Shown: positions 1 through 6,515, counted from the stretch's first letter. The stretch is DNA of 9,233 nucleotides from JAVVHH01 sp050954595 (GCA_050954595.1 JBPBQE010000049.1:1-9233); one strand, 5' to 3'. The notes: generated from the letters alone by a model not told the origin. Numbers and translations are program-made.

Positions 1-159
1 GTCGGGGTCGGATCGCCTATTACCGCGATAGGCCCGTTTTGGTGCGCAAGCAGGTGCTTTGCAGGCAATGACCCAGTGACAGACATCAGCGGCGTCGATT
101 GTCGCTAAATTGGTGACTTTTAATACGTCGCGGATATGCTCTTCGCACCATAAAGGCAT
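1..159 (-). CDS. Possible N-terminal part of a Cys/His-containing unknown protein, cut by the left edge
   Basis: An open frame on the minus strand starts at ATG 159-157 and stays open for 53 codons to the left edge. It begins MPLWCEEHIRDVLKV and later contains VCHWVIACKAPAC, so it has several Cys and His residues (WCEEH, CH, CK, AC) that could bind a metal, followed by a basic, Arg-rich stretch. I do not recognise the family. It starts 10 bases after the MFS stop codon and in the same direction, so it could be the next gene of that unit; a GGAG lies only 3 bases before the ATG, which is closer than usual. Codon use (GTA, TTA, AAA, AAT, ACA) is more AT-rich than in neighbouring genes, which argues either for foreign origin or for non-coding DNA. 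The frame is short, so it may simply be chance. Confidence 0.3.
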   Translation of the reverse strand, partial: MPLWCEEHIRDVLKVTNLATIDAADVCHWVIACKAPACAPKRAYRGNRRSDPD

Positions 160-169
160 GCGCTCCGGG

Positions 170-1318
170 CTACCGACGGGGCGCTCGCAGTCTCGCTGCA
201 ATAGGTAGCGCTAGAGCACAGAGCGCGGCCATCGCCCAGAATGCCCCTGCCCCAAACTGTCCGTAGAGCGGACCCGATGCGAGCGTTAGTAGGGCGGCCG
301 TGCCTCCAACAGCAAGCGTTGCATACACAGCCTGTGCCGTCGCAGCCAACGCGATCGGCACGACACGGCCGATGACATCCATGCAGGCGAGGTGAAGCAG
401 CGCGAACGTCAGTCCGTGAAGCGGCTCCACGAGCGCCATGACCGAGAACGACGCCGTCATCGCCGCCGCCGACCACCGCACGATCCCGGCCGCAGCTGCA
501 AGCAGCATCGCTCTCGACGGGCCTAGCACTGCCAGCAACCGCGGCCCGATCACCACAAAAACCAGCATTTCGGCGGCCACCGAAAGCGCCCACAGAACGC
601 TCGACTGCGTGGCCGACAAGCCGGCCGACCGCCAGCGGATGACCTCGAACCCATCGTGTAGCGCGTGGCTACCGCCGATAAGCGAGGCGACGACCATCAG
701 GCGGACAAAGGTGGGAATGCCGAGTAGAGTCCATGCCCCAGGATTGGGACCGGCGTCAGGAAAAGTCTTTCTCGAGCCCGCCATATGGTTCGGCAGCAAC
801 CAGCCAAGCCCGGCTGCCCCGGCGAGCAGCGCGGCATTCAGCCAGATGATGACACCCAACCCCATGCTATCCACCAGTCCACCCGACAGAAGGGTGCCTG
901 CAATGAAGGCCGCCGACCCGGCCCCGCGGACCCAGCCGTAGCGAAACCCGGTCTGCTCGGCCGATCCGAGCGCCAGGGCATCCGCAACCGGAGTGAGTGG
1001 AGCCAACACCGATGCATGGGCAACGCTGACCAGCAGCAGCGCCACCATGCCGCGTGCGGGCTCGTAGGCAAACGCCACGACGGCCGCGGCGGCGGTAAAC
1101 CCGGTCAGAACCAGCGGGGCGTGCCCGGTCCGGTCGGCAAGCCGACCGCCCAGAGGTCCCGACAGCAACCGCACTGCCGTTCCTGCGGCCAGAACGACAC
1201 CAAGCTCCTTCGGGCTCAATCCGCTCTGCTGCAACAACCCGGGCAGGAACGGCGATGCGACGCCGAACGCGGCGAAGACCGCTCCATAGTAGGCAAGAAA
1301 GCGGCTCAGCGCATTCAT
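170..1318 (-). CDS. MFS transporter, 12 transmembrane helices, substrate unknown
   Basis: The 382-residue protein is almost wholly hydrophobic, with about twelve predicted helices in two halves of six separated by a polar loop near residues 180-195. It resembles the major facilitator superfamily, in particular the MFS_1-like/HcaT (phenylpropionate permease-like) type. Between helices 2 and 3 is GPLGGRLADRTGHAPLVL (about residues 57-74), the GxLaDrxGr-like motif A of MFS carriers, which supports a cytoplasmic loop there and a proton-driven carrier in the inner membrane. The ATG (1318-1316) overlaps the TGA of the upstream YdcZ-type gene (1317-1315) as ATGA, so translation is probably coupled and the start is well supported. 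The direction of transport and the substrate cannot be read from sequence; neighbours with molybdenum-related roles are not enough to call it a molybdate carrier. The family call is firm, the function open. Confidence 0.88.
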   Translation of the reverse strand: MNALSRFLAYYGAVFAAFGVASPFLPGLLQQSGLSPKELGVVLAAGTAVRLLSGPLGGRLADRTGHAPLVLTGFTAAAAVVAFAYEPARGMVALLLVSVAHASVLAPLTPVADALALGSAEQTGFRYGWVRGAGSAAFIAGTLLSGGLVDSMGLGVIIWLNAALLAGAAGLGWLLPNHMAGSRKTFPDAGPNPGAWTLLGIPTFVRLMVVASLIGGSHALHDGFEVIRWRSAGLSATQSSVLWALSVAAEMLVFVVIGPRLLAVLGPSRAMLLAAAAGIVRWSAAAMTASFSVMALVEPLHGLTFALLHLACMDVIGRVVPIALAATAQAVYATLAVGGTAALLTLASGPLYGQFGAGAFWAMAALCALALPIAARLRAPRR

Positions 1319-1767
1319 AGCGCTATTAGCACTGTCCCACCGATGAGGAGCAAGGCGCCGGCCCCTCTACTCCAGGTGATCGAATGCTGCTCGAACCCGA
1401 CCAGCCCGAACTGGTCCAACAAGAGCGAGAACACCGCCCCGCCCGTGACCGTGAGAGCGGAGAATACCGCCGCCCCAGTCTGACCGGCCGTCAGGAACAC
1501 CGCCAGGACGGTCACTCCCTGCAAAGCGCCTCCCAGCCAGGCCCACCAGGGGATCGCCGCGACCTCGTCGGCCTGTAGCTGCACGCCGTCTATGGCCCAC
1601 CACGTCAGCAACGCCAGCAAGGCCACGGCCAAACCGGCCGAAAGAATTACCACGGCCGTCAGCGCTGGATTGTGCAAGCCACGAAACAGCTTCAAATCGG
1701 CGCCGACCTGGACATTGCTCAATCCACCAGCAAGCGCCGCGTACAACATCGCTAAAATCTTCGACAC
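1315..1767 (-). CDS. YdcZ/DUF606-type small inner-membrane protein of the DMT superfamily
   Basis: I choose the GTG at 1767, giving 150 residues that begin VSKILAMLYAALAGG. A GGAG lies nine bases before it, and the length matches the 140-150 residues usual for this family. A longer frame from 1893 would add 42 polar, Cys/Arg-rich residues unlike the family, and I reject it. The protein has about five hydrophobic helices, with QVGADLKLFRGLHNPALTAVV near the N terminus and WWAWLGGALQGVTVLAVFLTA in the middle, then SALTVTGGAVFSLLLDQFGL near the end; these follow the YdcZ pattern of a half-sized drug/metabolite transporter that works as a pair or dimer. Its stop overlaps the MFS start by four bases. 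It sits 50 bases downstream of the MOSC gene and so probably shares its transcript. Substrate is unknown. Confidence 0.82.
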   Translation of the reverse strand: MSKILAMLYAALAGGLSNVQVGADLKLFRGLHNPALTAVVILSAGLAVALLALLTWWAIDGVQLQADEVAAIPWWAWLGGALQGVTVLAVFLTAGQTGAAVFSALTVTGGAVFSLLLDQFGLVGFEQHSITWSRGAGALLLIGGTVLIAL

Positions 1768-1817
1768 CCTGCACTGCTCCCCCTCAAGGACTAGACGTGG
1801 CACTGTTGCCGTATCTT

Positions 1818-2579
1818 TCAGCCCGTAGGCGCTGTCACCGCATGCGCCACGGCATCTCCGACATGGATGACGCCCGGCTGTCGGACAGAGCAATACACTC
1901 CCGCGCGGTTACCGAACCGCTGCGCCACGGTCCGAACGATCGTCGGATCGCGCGCGCCGGTATCGGGATCGATCGCCACCATCGCACAGCGTGGGATCTC
2001 CCATCCCACGTCGAGGCAGGCGCCCTCGGTTCCGACGGCGATCGATCGACCCACCCAAGCCGGCTCGGTCGACGCCGGCTCATCCCGCCGGATCACCAGG
2101 TTGGCGCGAAACCGCTCGGATGCCACGGGCGCGCCATGCGCCTGCTCGATCGTGGCCGCCATCGTCGTGGTCAGCATGGAGATCGCCATCGCATCGAAGC
2201 AACCGCGCCCCAACCGCAACAGCCGGACTTTGGCTCCCGTTGTTTCGGAAAGCAGCTCGGCAAGCATCGGGCTTCGAACGTCGAACACGGTGCCTCGTGG
2301 GTCCGTGACAATCACCGCGCTGTGGACGGGGTCGTCCGGCCGTTCGTAGCGGGCGGTGAACCGGACCAGTTCCGGCATGTCGCGCGCCGTCAACCAAGGG
2401 AACGCCGATGTGTCAGCCTCCTTGACGAAGGCATATTGCCGATCACCGTGCAGCCAGGTCCAATGCAACGCAGCCGTTTCGAGTAGCTCCGCCTGCACCG
2501 ATTTCACGGGATAGCGCGCAATCGACGCGACGACTCCCACCCGATCGAGCAGCTGAGACTGCTTATCCACCGTGTTCAA
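1818..2579 (-). CDS. MOSC-domain protein (molybdenum cofactor sulfurase C-terminal-like) with N-terminal beta barrel
   Basis: The frame gives 253 residues from a TTG at 2579. An N-terminal beta-barrel module (about residues 13-95) carries RYPVKS (22-27) and GDRQYAFV (45-52). The MOSC domain proper (about 100-245) carries RFRANLVI (156-163), IPRCAMVAIDPDTG (195-208, with the characteristic Cys198) and a C-terminal GVYCSVRQPGVIHVGDAV. Family knowledge: MOSC proteins bind the molybdenum cofactor or handle sulfur for it, as in mitochondrial mARC and E. coli YcbX or YiiM. Whether this one is an enzyme (N-hydroxyl compound reduction) or a cofactor handler cannot be told. The start is uncertain: AGGAG lies 13 bases before the TTG, and later GTG codons at residues 4 and 14 are alternatives, the latter being close to where many family members begin. 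The setting, downstream of ModE, Mop and a molybdoenzyme fragment, agrees with a molybdenum role. Confidence 0.88.
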   Translation of the reverse strand: MNTVDKQSQLLDRVGVVASIARYPVKSVQAELLETAALHWTWLHGDRQYAFVKEADTSAFPWLTARDMPELVRFTARYERPDDPVHSAVIVTDPRGTVFDVRSPMLAELLSETTGAKVRLLRLGRGCFDAMAISMLTTTMAATIEQAHGAPVASERFRANLVIRRDEPASTEPAWVGRSIAVGTEGACLDVGWEIPRCAMVAIDPDTGARDPTIVRTVAQRFGNRAGVYCSVRQPGVIHVGDAVAHAVTAPTG

Positions 2580-2652
2580 CGCAGTGGCACCGCTCCTGAG
2601 TTGAGATGGCCAAAATCCTGAATAAGTTACGGAGCCTCAGCGTGCGACAGGC

Positions 2653-3009
2653 TCATCTGCCACATGCTCGCAATTCCCGGCTGCTTCTGCAGAGTACTAC
2701 GAGCAGGCGCGGCCCATTCTCGTCGATGAGCTCCGCATCCTTCACCAGTGTCCACAGGAGCACGCCGGTATAGCGGCTGGTCTGAGCGCCATTGTGGCCA
2801 GCATGCGAAACCTCGACCGTCACGGCCGGCATGGCCCTGAGTTCGGCCAAGCTGAAGCTGTGAGGATGAGCGAGACGGCCTTGCAGTGTCAGCGTGGTCG
2901 CGGGTGGCGCCGACAGGCTTTGAGCTCGGACAGATAGCCCTGCACCGAAGCTGAGGCAGGTCGCGACGACGACCGGCAGCAGACGCTGGCGCATCGAGAC
3001 CTGCCGCAC
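2653..3009 (-). pseudogene. Secreted molybdopterin-oxidoreductase-like protein, C-terminally truncated
   Basis: The frame opens with a signal peptide: MRQRLLPVVVATCLSFGAGLSVRAQS if the ATG at 2994 is used, or five residues more from GTG 3009, three bases after the Mop stop. Then comes TLTLQGRLAHPHSFSLAELRAMPAVTVEVSHAGHNG and YTGVLLWTLVKDAELIDENGPR, matching the beginning of small exported proteins with the oxidoreductase molybdopterin-binding fold (the sulfite-oxidase/YedY type, usually about 150-170 residues in this compact group). Relatives continue with a DGY...E-DP..GK segment and a final ...VVPGD...GRSV... strand. Here the similarity stops after DENGPR, and a Ser/Arg-rich tail (LLVVLCRSSRELRACGR) runs to a stop at residue 118. 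I find no continuation in the other two frames. The compact family lacks a clear cofactor Cys in any case, so its role is uncertain. It is probably a damaged gene, although a short functional form cannot be excluded. Confidence 0.6.
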
Positions 3010-3012
3010 GGG

Positions 3013-3222
3013 TTACTTGGCGACCATGACGTCGGACGCCTTGATGACGGCCGTCGCTTCATCACCCACCTCGAGCGCGAGATCGTCGATGGCTTCGTTG
3101 GTGATGGAGGCGTGGACGGTGACGCCGTTACCGATGTCGATGTGAACGTGGCCGGTGGTCTGGCCCTTGATGACCTGCGTCACCTTGCCCTTGATCTGGT
3201 TGCGCGCGCTGAGCTTCATCAT
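3013..3222 (-). CDS. mop: Mop/molbindin: single TOBE-domain molybdate-binding protein
   Basis: This 69-residue protein is one TOBE (Mop) domain: MMKLSARNQIKGKVTQVIKG, a beta-strand pair with HVHIDIGNGVTVHASITNEAI, then LALEVGDEATAVIKASDVMVA. The SARNQIKGKV opening and the IKASDVMVA ending are the classical molbindin signatures. Family knowledge: molbindins form hexamers that bind several molybdate or tungstate ions at subunit interfaces and act as cytoplasmic storage, buffering or homeostasis proteins. A strong AAAGGAG (3239-3233) lies 10 bases before the first of two adjacent ATG codons (3222 and 3219), which favours 3222. It is 52 bases downstream of the ModE-like gene and three bases upstream of the damaged oxidoreductase gene, so it should be co-transcribed. 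Because the neighbouring ModE lacks TOBE domains, this protein is a candidate to provide the molybdate-sensing part. Confidence 0.9.
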   Translation of the reverse strand: MMKLSARNQIKGKVTQVIKGQTTGHVHIDIGNGVTVHASITNEAIDDLALEVGDEATAVIKASDVMVAK

Positions 3223-3232
3223 AGTGGTAAGT

Positions 3233-3239
3233 CTCCTTT
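3233..3239 (-). promoter_or_regulatory. Strong Shine-Dalgarno of the Mop gene
   Basis: Read on the minus strand this is AAAGGAG. It lies 10 bases from the ATG at 3222 and 13 bases from the second ATG at 3219, and so supports the longer, MMKLS-initiated product. It is the best-formed ribosome binding site of the leftward unit, which suggests that Mop is made in larger amounts than the ModE-like protein. Confidence 0.7.
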
Positions 3240-3274
3240 GTGAGACGGGCCTATAAAGCCATGCGGAAGCGCTG

Positions 3275-3637
3275 TCACACGCTCCTCTCAGCGGGTTGTT
3301 TGGGAGCCAAAGATTGCTCGAGTTCGTTGATGCGCCGCGCCAAAGTCTCGCGCGTCTCTTGCTCCATCGCGCGGTAGCTGGCCACGAGCGCTATCCCGAA
3401 CTCCGTCAGGTCAGCGCCGCCACCCCCGACCCCGCCCTCCCTGGTTTGGACGACCGGCCGTTGGAACGTCTGGTTAAGTGCATCGATCAACAACCAAGCC
3501 CGGCGATAGCTCATGCCCATCGCCCGCCCGGCGGCCGAGATCGATCCCGTTTGCCCTACCAACTCCAGCAAACGCACCTTTCCCGGTCCAAGTGCCCGGC
3601 TCTCATCGAAATCGATGCGAAGGGTGATTCTTGTCAT
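3275..3637 (-). CDS. modE: ModE-type winged helix-turn-helix regulator lacking TOBE domains
   Basis: The 120-residue protein matches the N-terminal DNA-binding half of ModE. LRIDF opens the domain, GPGKVRLLELVGQTGSISAAGRAMGM covers the first helices, and SYRRAWLLIDALNQTF (about 43-58) is the recognition helix region typical of ModE and related LysR-like HTH domains. A wing with a Gly-rich loop (EGGVGGGGADLTEFG, 67-81) follows, then a long helix (SYRAMEQETRETLARRINELEQSL) that serves for dimerisation. E. coli ModE is about 262 residues and continues into two TOBE domains that bind molybdate; these are absent here. Family role: molybdate-responsive repressor or activator of transport and molybdoenzyme genes. 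No clear Shine-Dalgarno precedes the ATG (CTCTCCTGAC), so translation may be weak or leaderless. A ModE-like binding site lies about 90 bases upstream, which suggests autoregulation. Confidence 0.88.
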   Translation of the reverse strand: MTRITLRIDFDESRALGPGKVRLLELVGQTGSISAAGRAMGMSYRRAWLLIDALNQTFQRPVVQTREGGVGGGGADLTEFGIALVASYRAMEQETRETLARRINELEQSLAPKQPAERSV

Positions 3638-3726
3638 GTCAGGAGAGTAGCACCAGCAACAACGGACCGCATCGATCAGAAATTAAGTGCGATGTGGCTT
3701 AGCCCTGGACATCCTTCCGATCGCCT

Positions 3727-3750
3727 CGCTATGTTCGACAAGATATAACG
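3727..3750. promoter_or_regulatory. Putative ModE binding site (Mo-box) in the divergent control region
   Basis: An inverted repeat CGCTATGT (3727-3734) - 8 bases - ATATAACG (3743-3750) has 6 of 8 matching positions between arms (CGCTATGT against CGTTATAT). Family knowledge: ModE sites follow CGNTATATA-N(4-8)-TATATAACG, so the right arm is an excellent match and the left arm a good one. The repeat sits between the ModE-type gene (start 3637) and the rightward operon (first ATG 3764, GTG 3787). A TATAAC at 3744-3749 could also serve as a -10 element for rightward transcription, although no good -35 is placed before it and the start would be close to the first ATG. Bound ModE at this place would be expected to repress rightward transcription. 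The link to ModE is inferred from sequence and position only. Confidence 0.6.
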
Positions 3751-3763
3751 CGGGAGCGGATCC

Positions 3764-3790
3764 ATGAAGCTTGTTGCAGCGCTGCCGTGA
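3764..3790 (+). other. Possible leader peptide ORF (MKLVAALP) overlapping the start of the DUF2325 gene
   Basis: An ATG at 3764 has a GGGAG seven bases upstream, better placed than any ribosome binding site of the downstream GTG. The frame encodes eight residues, MKLVAALP, and its TGA (3788-3790) overlaps the GTG at 3787-3789 as GTGA, the arrangement expected for termination-reinitiation coupling. It lies 13 bases after the putative Mo-box. It may be a true coupling leader, or the sign that a frameshift separates the natural ATG from the body of the DUF2325 gene. I cannot decide between these from sequence alone. Confidence 0.35.
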
Positions 3791-5025
3791 GCGCAAGCTT
3801 GCATCCTGCCGTATTGCTGAAGAGCCGCGACCAGGTCCGACCATCGTATCTGCCGACCTACGATGCCCCGCTCCCGCTGATCTCGATCAAGCGCCAGCGA
3901 GCCAAGCTGTGGGAGCTGAACGAGTCCATTCATTGCTCGATCATCGGCACCTGCCTGACCACCGGTGAGCTGCGCCGGGTCATGGCCAAATTAGTTCGCG
4001 AGGGGATAGCCGGCCTCAGCGACCACGACCTGCATTCGCAAGCCGTCGGGCTGTGCAATCAGCATACCCAGCCGGCGAAGCTGATGAACAAGGCTCTGGA
4101 CCAACGGCACGAGCTGGTCATCAAGCGGTTCGCCAAGATTGCCGGTGAGGCAGCCGTGCTGGAGGCCTGGTCCGAGCATCGTAAGTCAGGTGACATCCCG
4201 GGCGCCTATTGGGCGGTGTTGACGCATCCCGACGTGGAAGCGAACGGCATTCGGCGCGCGTTCGGCGACGTGCACATGCTCTCGCACTTGATCGGCGCGG
4301 CGAACCGGGCCGATATCCGGCGGCTGACGGTGCTCGAAGACGAGAATGCGACGCTGCGCTCCAAGGTCGAGCGTCAGCAAGTGCGGCTGCAGCAAGAGAT
4401 CGCGACCCGCGACGAGACCATCCGCCGCCTCGGCAACCTTGCCACCCGGCAGATTGTGGCCGACGCGCCAGCGGCAAGCGAGGATGCGCTGACCGGTTTG
4501 CGCCACTTGGTAAGTGATCTGCAGACCCGCCTCGACCGCGAGACGGTCCGGCACGAGCGCCTTAAGCAGCGGTCAGCCGAGGCCACAGAGCTCGCCCAGA
4601 TCAGTCTGATCCAGGCGCGCGCTGCCGAAGCACGCGCCGACGCTGCCGAGCGGGAGCTTACGGCGCTCGAACAGCAGCAATGTCGGGACGACGAGACGAT
4701 CGAGCTTACGCCGCACCGTGTCCTGTATGTCGGCGGGCGCCCAAGCGCGACCGAACGCATGCGGGATCTGCTCGGCGCGGCCGGTGGGTCGCTGCTGACC
4801 CATGACGGCGGCCGGCACGATCACTCTTCCCTCCTGCCCGGGTTGATTGGGCAAGCCGACATCGTCGTGTTCCCCGTCGACTGCATCAGCCATGACGCCG
4901 CGTTGACCATCAAGCGCCTGTGCCGCCAGCAGTCGAGGCCGTGGGCGCCGTTGCGCACCTCCGGCCTCGGCTCGTTCCTGGCAGCGCTGGCCGACCCGAT
5001 ACTGAACAACAAGGATCGTCCATGA
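3787..5025 (+). CDS. DUF2325 protein with His/Cys-rich helical N-domain and central coiled coil
   Basis: The 412-residue protein has three parts. The N-terminal domain (about 30-180) is helical and unusually rich in possible metal ligands: H49-C50...C55 in IHCSIIGTCLTTGELRRVM, H80/H83 in DHDLH, C90/H93 in LCNQH, H108 in QRHEL, and H163/H167 in DVHMLSHLIGAANRADIRRL. A coiled coil follows (about 178-300, rich in Glu, Arg, Ala and Gln). The C-terminal DUF2325 domain (about 309-402) has RVLYVGGRPSATERMRDLL, a THDGG, an ADIVVFPVDCISHDA strand-helix and a final PLRTSGLGSFLAAL, with the look of a small Rossmann-like fold. Biochemical function of the family is unknown to me. Translation most likely starts at GTG 3787, possibly coupled to a tiny upstream ORF. 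Its TGA overlaps the ATG of the next aldehyde dehydrogenase (ATGA at 5022-5025), so it is the first gene of that operon. A cytoplasmic sensor or assembly factor is a guess. Confidence 0.88.
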   Translation: MSASLHPAVLLKSRDQVRPSYLPTYDAPLPLISIKRQRAKLWELNESIHCSIIGTCLTTGELRRVMAKLVREGIAGLSDHDLHSQAVGLCNQHTQPAKLMNKALDQRHELVIKRFAKIAGEAAVLEAWSEHRKSGDIPGAYWAVLTHPDVEANGIRRAFGDVHMLSHLIGAANRADIRRLTVLEDENATLRSKVERQQVRLQQEIATRDETIRRLGNLATRQIVADAPAASEDALTGLRHLVSDLQTRLDRETVRHERLKQRSAEATELAQISLIQARAAEARADAAERELTALEQQQCRDDETIELTPHRVLYVGGRPSATERMRDLLGAAGGSLLTHDGGRHDHSSLLPGLIGQADIVVFPVDCISHDAALTIKRLCRQQSRPWAPLRTSGLGSFLAALADPILNNKDRP

Positions 5026-6515
5026 ACGTCATCACGCCCGTCCAAGCCCGCCATCCGTTCCTGACCGGCAAGGCCAAGCGCCTGTTCATCGACGGCAAAT
5101 GGGTCGAAGCCGCCTCAGGGAAAACTTTCGAGACGCACAACCCCTCCACCGGCGAGTTGCTCGCCGCCGTTGCGGAAGGCGACCGCGAGGACATCGACCG
5201 GGCCGTCGAAGCCGCACGCCGCGCGTTCAACGGGCCGTGGCGCAAATTCAAGCCATTTGAGCGGCAGAACCTGCTGCTGAAGCTGGCCGACCTCGTCGAC
5301 CAGCACTTCGAGGAACTCGCCATGCTAGACACGCTCGACATGGGCGCCCCGATCAGCCGCACGAAGGGCAGTCGCCTGCGGGCAGTCGGCATGCTGCGCT
5401 ACTATGCGGGCCAGGCGACCTCGATCCATGGCGAGACGATCGAGAACTCGCTGCCGGGCGAGTACGTCAGCTTCACGCTCAAGGAGCCGATCGGCGTCGT
5501 CGGCGCCATCATCCCATGGAACGGGCCGCTGACGGCGACGATCTGGAAGATCGGCCCGGCGCTCGCGACCGGCTGCACGGTCGTGCTCAAGCCGGCCGAG
5601 GAGGCGCCGCTTACCTCGTTACGTCTGGCCGAGCTCTGCCAGGATGCGGGTGTGCCGCCGGGCGTGGTCAACGTGGTGACCGGCTACGGCGAGACCGCCG
5701 GCGCGGCGTTGTCCGAGCATCCGGACGTGGACAAGGTGGCGTTCACCGGGTCGCACGTGACGGGGCAGAAGATCATCCAGGCCTCAGCCGGCAACCTAAA
5801 GCGCGTCTCGCTCGAACTCGGCGGTAAGTCGCCGGACGTGGTGTTCGCCGATGCAGACCTCGACGCCGCCGTGCCTGGCGCCGGCATGGCCGTGTTCGCC
5901 AACTCCGGCCAGATCTGCAGTGCCGGCACGCGGCTGTTCGTGGAAGAGAAGATCTACGAGGAGTTCACCGCCCGCGTCGCCGAATTCAGCAAGACGTTGA
6001 AGGTCGGCAACAGCAGCGATCCGGCCACCCAGGTCGGCCCGCTAGTCTCGGCCGAGCAGCTCGACCGCGTGACGGGCTATCTCGCGATCGGGCGTCAGGA
6101 GGGTGCCCGAGCGTTGTCTGGTGGCGCGCAACTGACCGAAGGCGACATGTCGAAGGGCTACTTCGTCCCGCCCACGGTGTTCGCCGACGTGAAGGACGAC
6201 ATGCGGATCGCGCAGGAGGAGATCTTCGGCCCGGTGATCTCGGCCATCCCGTTCAAGACGATCGACGAAGTGATCGAGCGCGCCAACAAGACCAGCTTCG
6301 GCCTCGGCAGCGGCTTGTGGACCAAGGACGTCACCAAGGCGCACCAGCTGGCGCGCGGCATCCGTGCCGGCTCGGTGTGGATCAACTGCTACCAGGCCAT
6401 GGACCCGGCCGTGCCGTTCGGCGGCTACAAGATGAGCGGCTACGGGCGCGAGAGCGGCAAGCAGCACGTCGAGGAATACCTCAACGTCAAAGCGGTCTGG
6501 ATCAAGACCGCCTGA
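5022..6515 (+). CDS. NAD(P)-dependent aldehyde dehydrogenase (first of two)
   Basis: The 497-residue protein is a full-length member of the aldehyde dehydrogenase superfamily, oxidising an aldehyde to the acid in the cytoplasm with NAD(P)+. Visible landmarks are IDGKW near residue 23, the oxyanion-hole Asn167 in IIPWNGPL, Lys190 in VVLKPAE for cofactor binding, FTGS (241-244), the general base Glu265 in LELGGKSP, nucleophile Cys299 in SGQICSAG and Glu400 in EEIFGP, so all key residues are present. The usual PWNFP is PWNGP here, which changes the bottom of the substrate pocket. I use ATG 5022: AAGGA sits six bases before it and it overlaps the DUF2325 stop as ATGA; a longer in-frame reading from 4920 would lie inside the DUF2325 gene and lacks family similarity. 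The enzyme needs no molybdenum. The substrate is unknown, the betaine/phenylacetaldehyde/vanillin dehydrogenase-like group being nearest by eye. Confidence 0.95.
   Translation: MNVITPVQARHPFLTGKAKRLFIDGKWVEAASGKTFETHNPSTGELLAAVAEGDREDIDRAVEAARRAFNGPWRKFKPFERQNLLLKLADLVDQHFEELAMLDTLDMGAPISRTKGSRLRAVGMLRYYAGQATSIHGETIENSLPGEYVSFTLKEPIGVVGAIIPWNGPLTATIWKIGPALATGCTVVLKPAEEAPLTSLRLAELCQDAGVPPGVVNVVTGYGETAGAALSEHPDVDKVAFTGSHVTGQKIIQASAGNLKRVSLELGGKSPDVVFADADLDAAVPGAGMAVFANSGQICSAGTRLFVEEKIYEEFTARVAEFSKTLKVGNSSDPATQVGPLVSAEQLDRVTGYLAIGRQEGARALSGGAQLTEGDMSKGYFVPPTVFADVKDDMRIAQEEIFGPVISAIPFKTIDEVIERANKTSFGLGSGLWTKDVTKAHQLARGIRAGSVWINCYQAMDPAVPFGGYKMSGYGRESGKQHVEEYLNVKAVWIKTA

Noticed and set aside
15..40. 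Hairpin GCCTAT/ATAGGC (15-20, 28-33) followed by TTTT on the plus strand
   Set aside because: The stem has only six pairs, no plus-strand gene ends here, and it lies inside a possible minus-strand reading frame, so calling a terminator is not justified.
785..1483. Plus-strand frame of 232 residues across the MFS and YdcZ-type genes
   Set aside because: It is antisense to membrane proteins of clear family pattern and its own product is a low-complexity, Gln/Arg/Gly-rich polypeptide.
1768..1893. 42-residue extension of the YdcZ-type protein
   Set aside because: It overlaps the end of the MOSC gene, is polar and unlike the family, and the GTG at 1767 has a good GGAG nine bases upstream.
1797..2486. 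Plus-strand frame of 229 residues opposite the MOSC gene
   Set aside because: The MOSC motifs on the minus strand account for this DNA, and the antisense product is Arg/His-rich without recognisable domains.
4920..5021. N-terminal extension of the first aldehyde dehydrogenase
   Set aside because: It overlaps the conserved DUF2325 domain in another frame; the ATG at 5022 has a good ribosome binding site and gives the normal family length.
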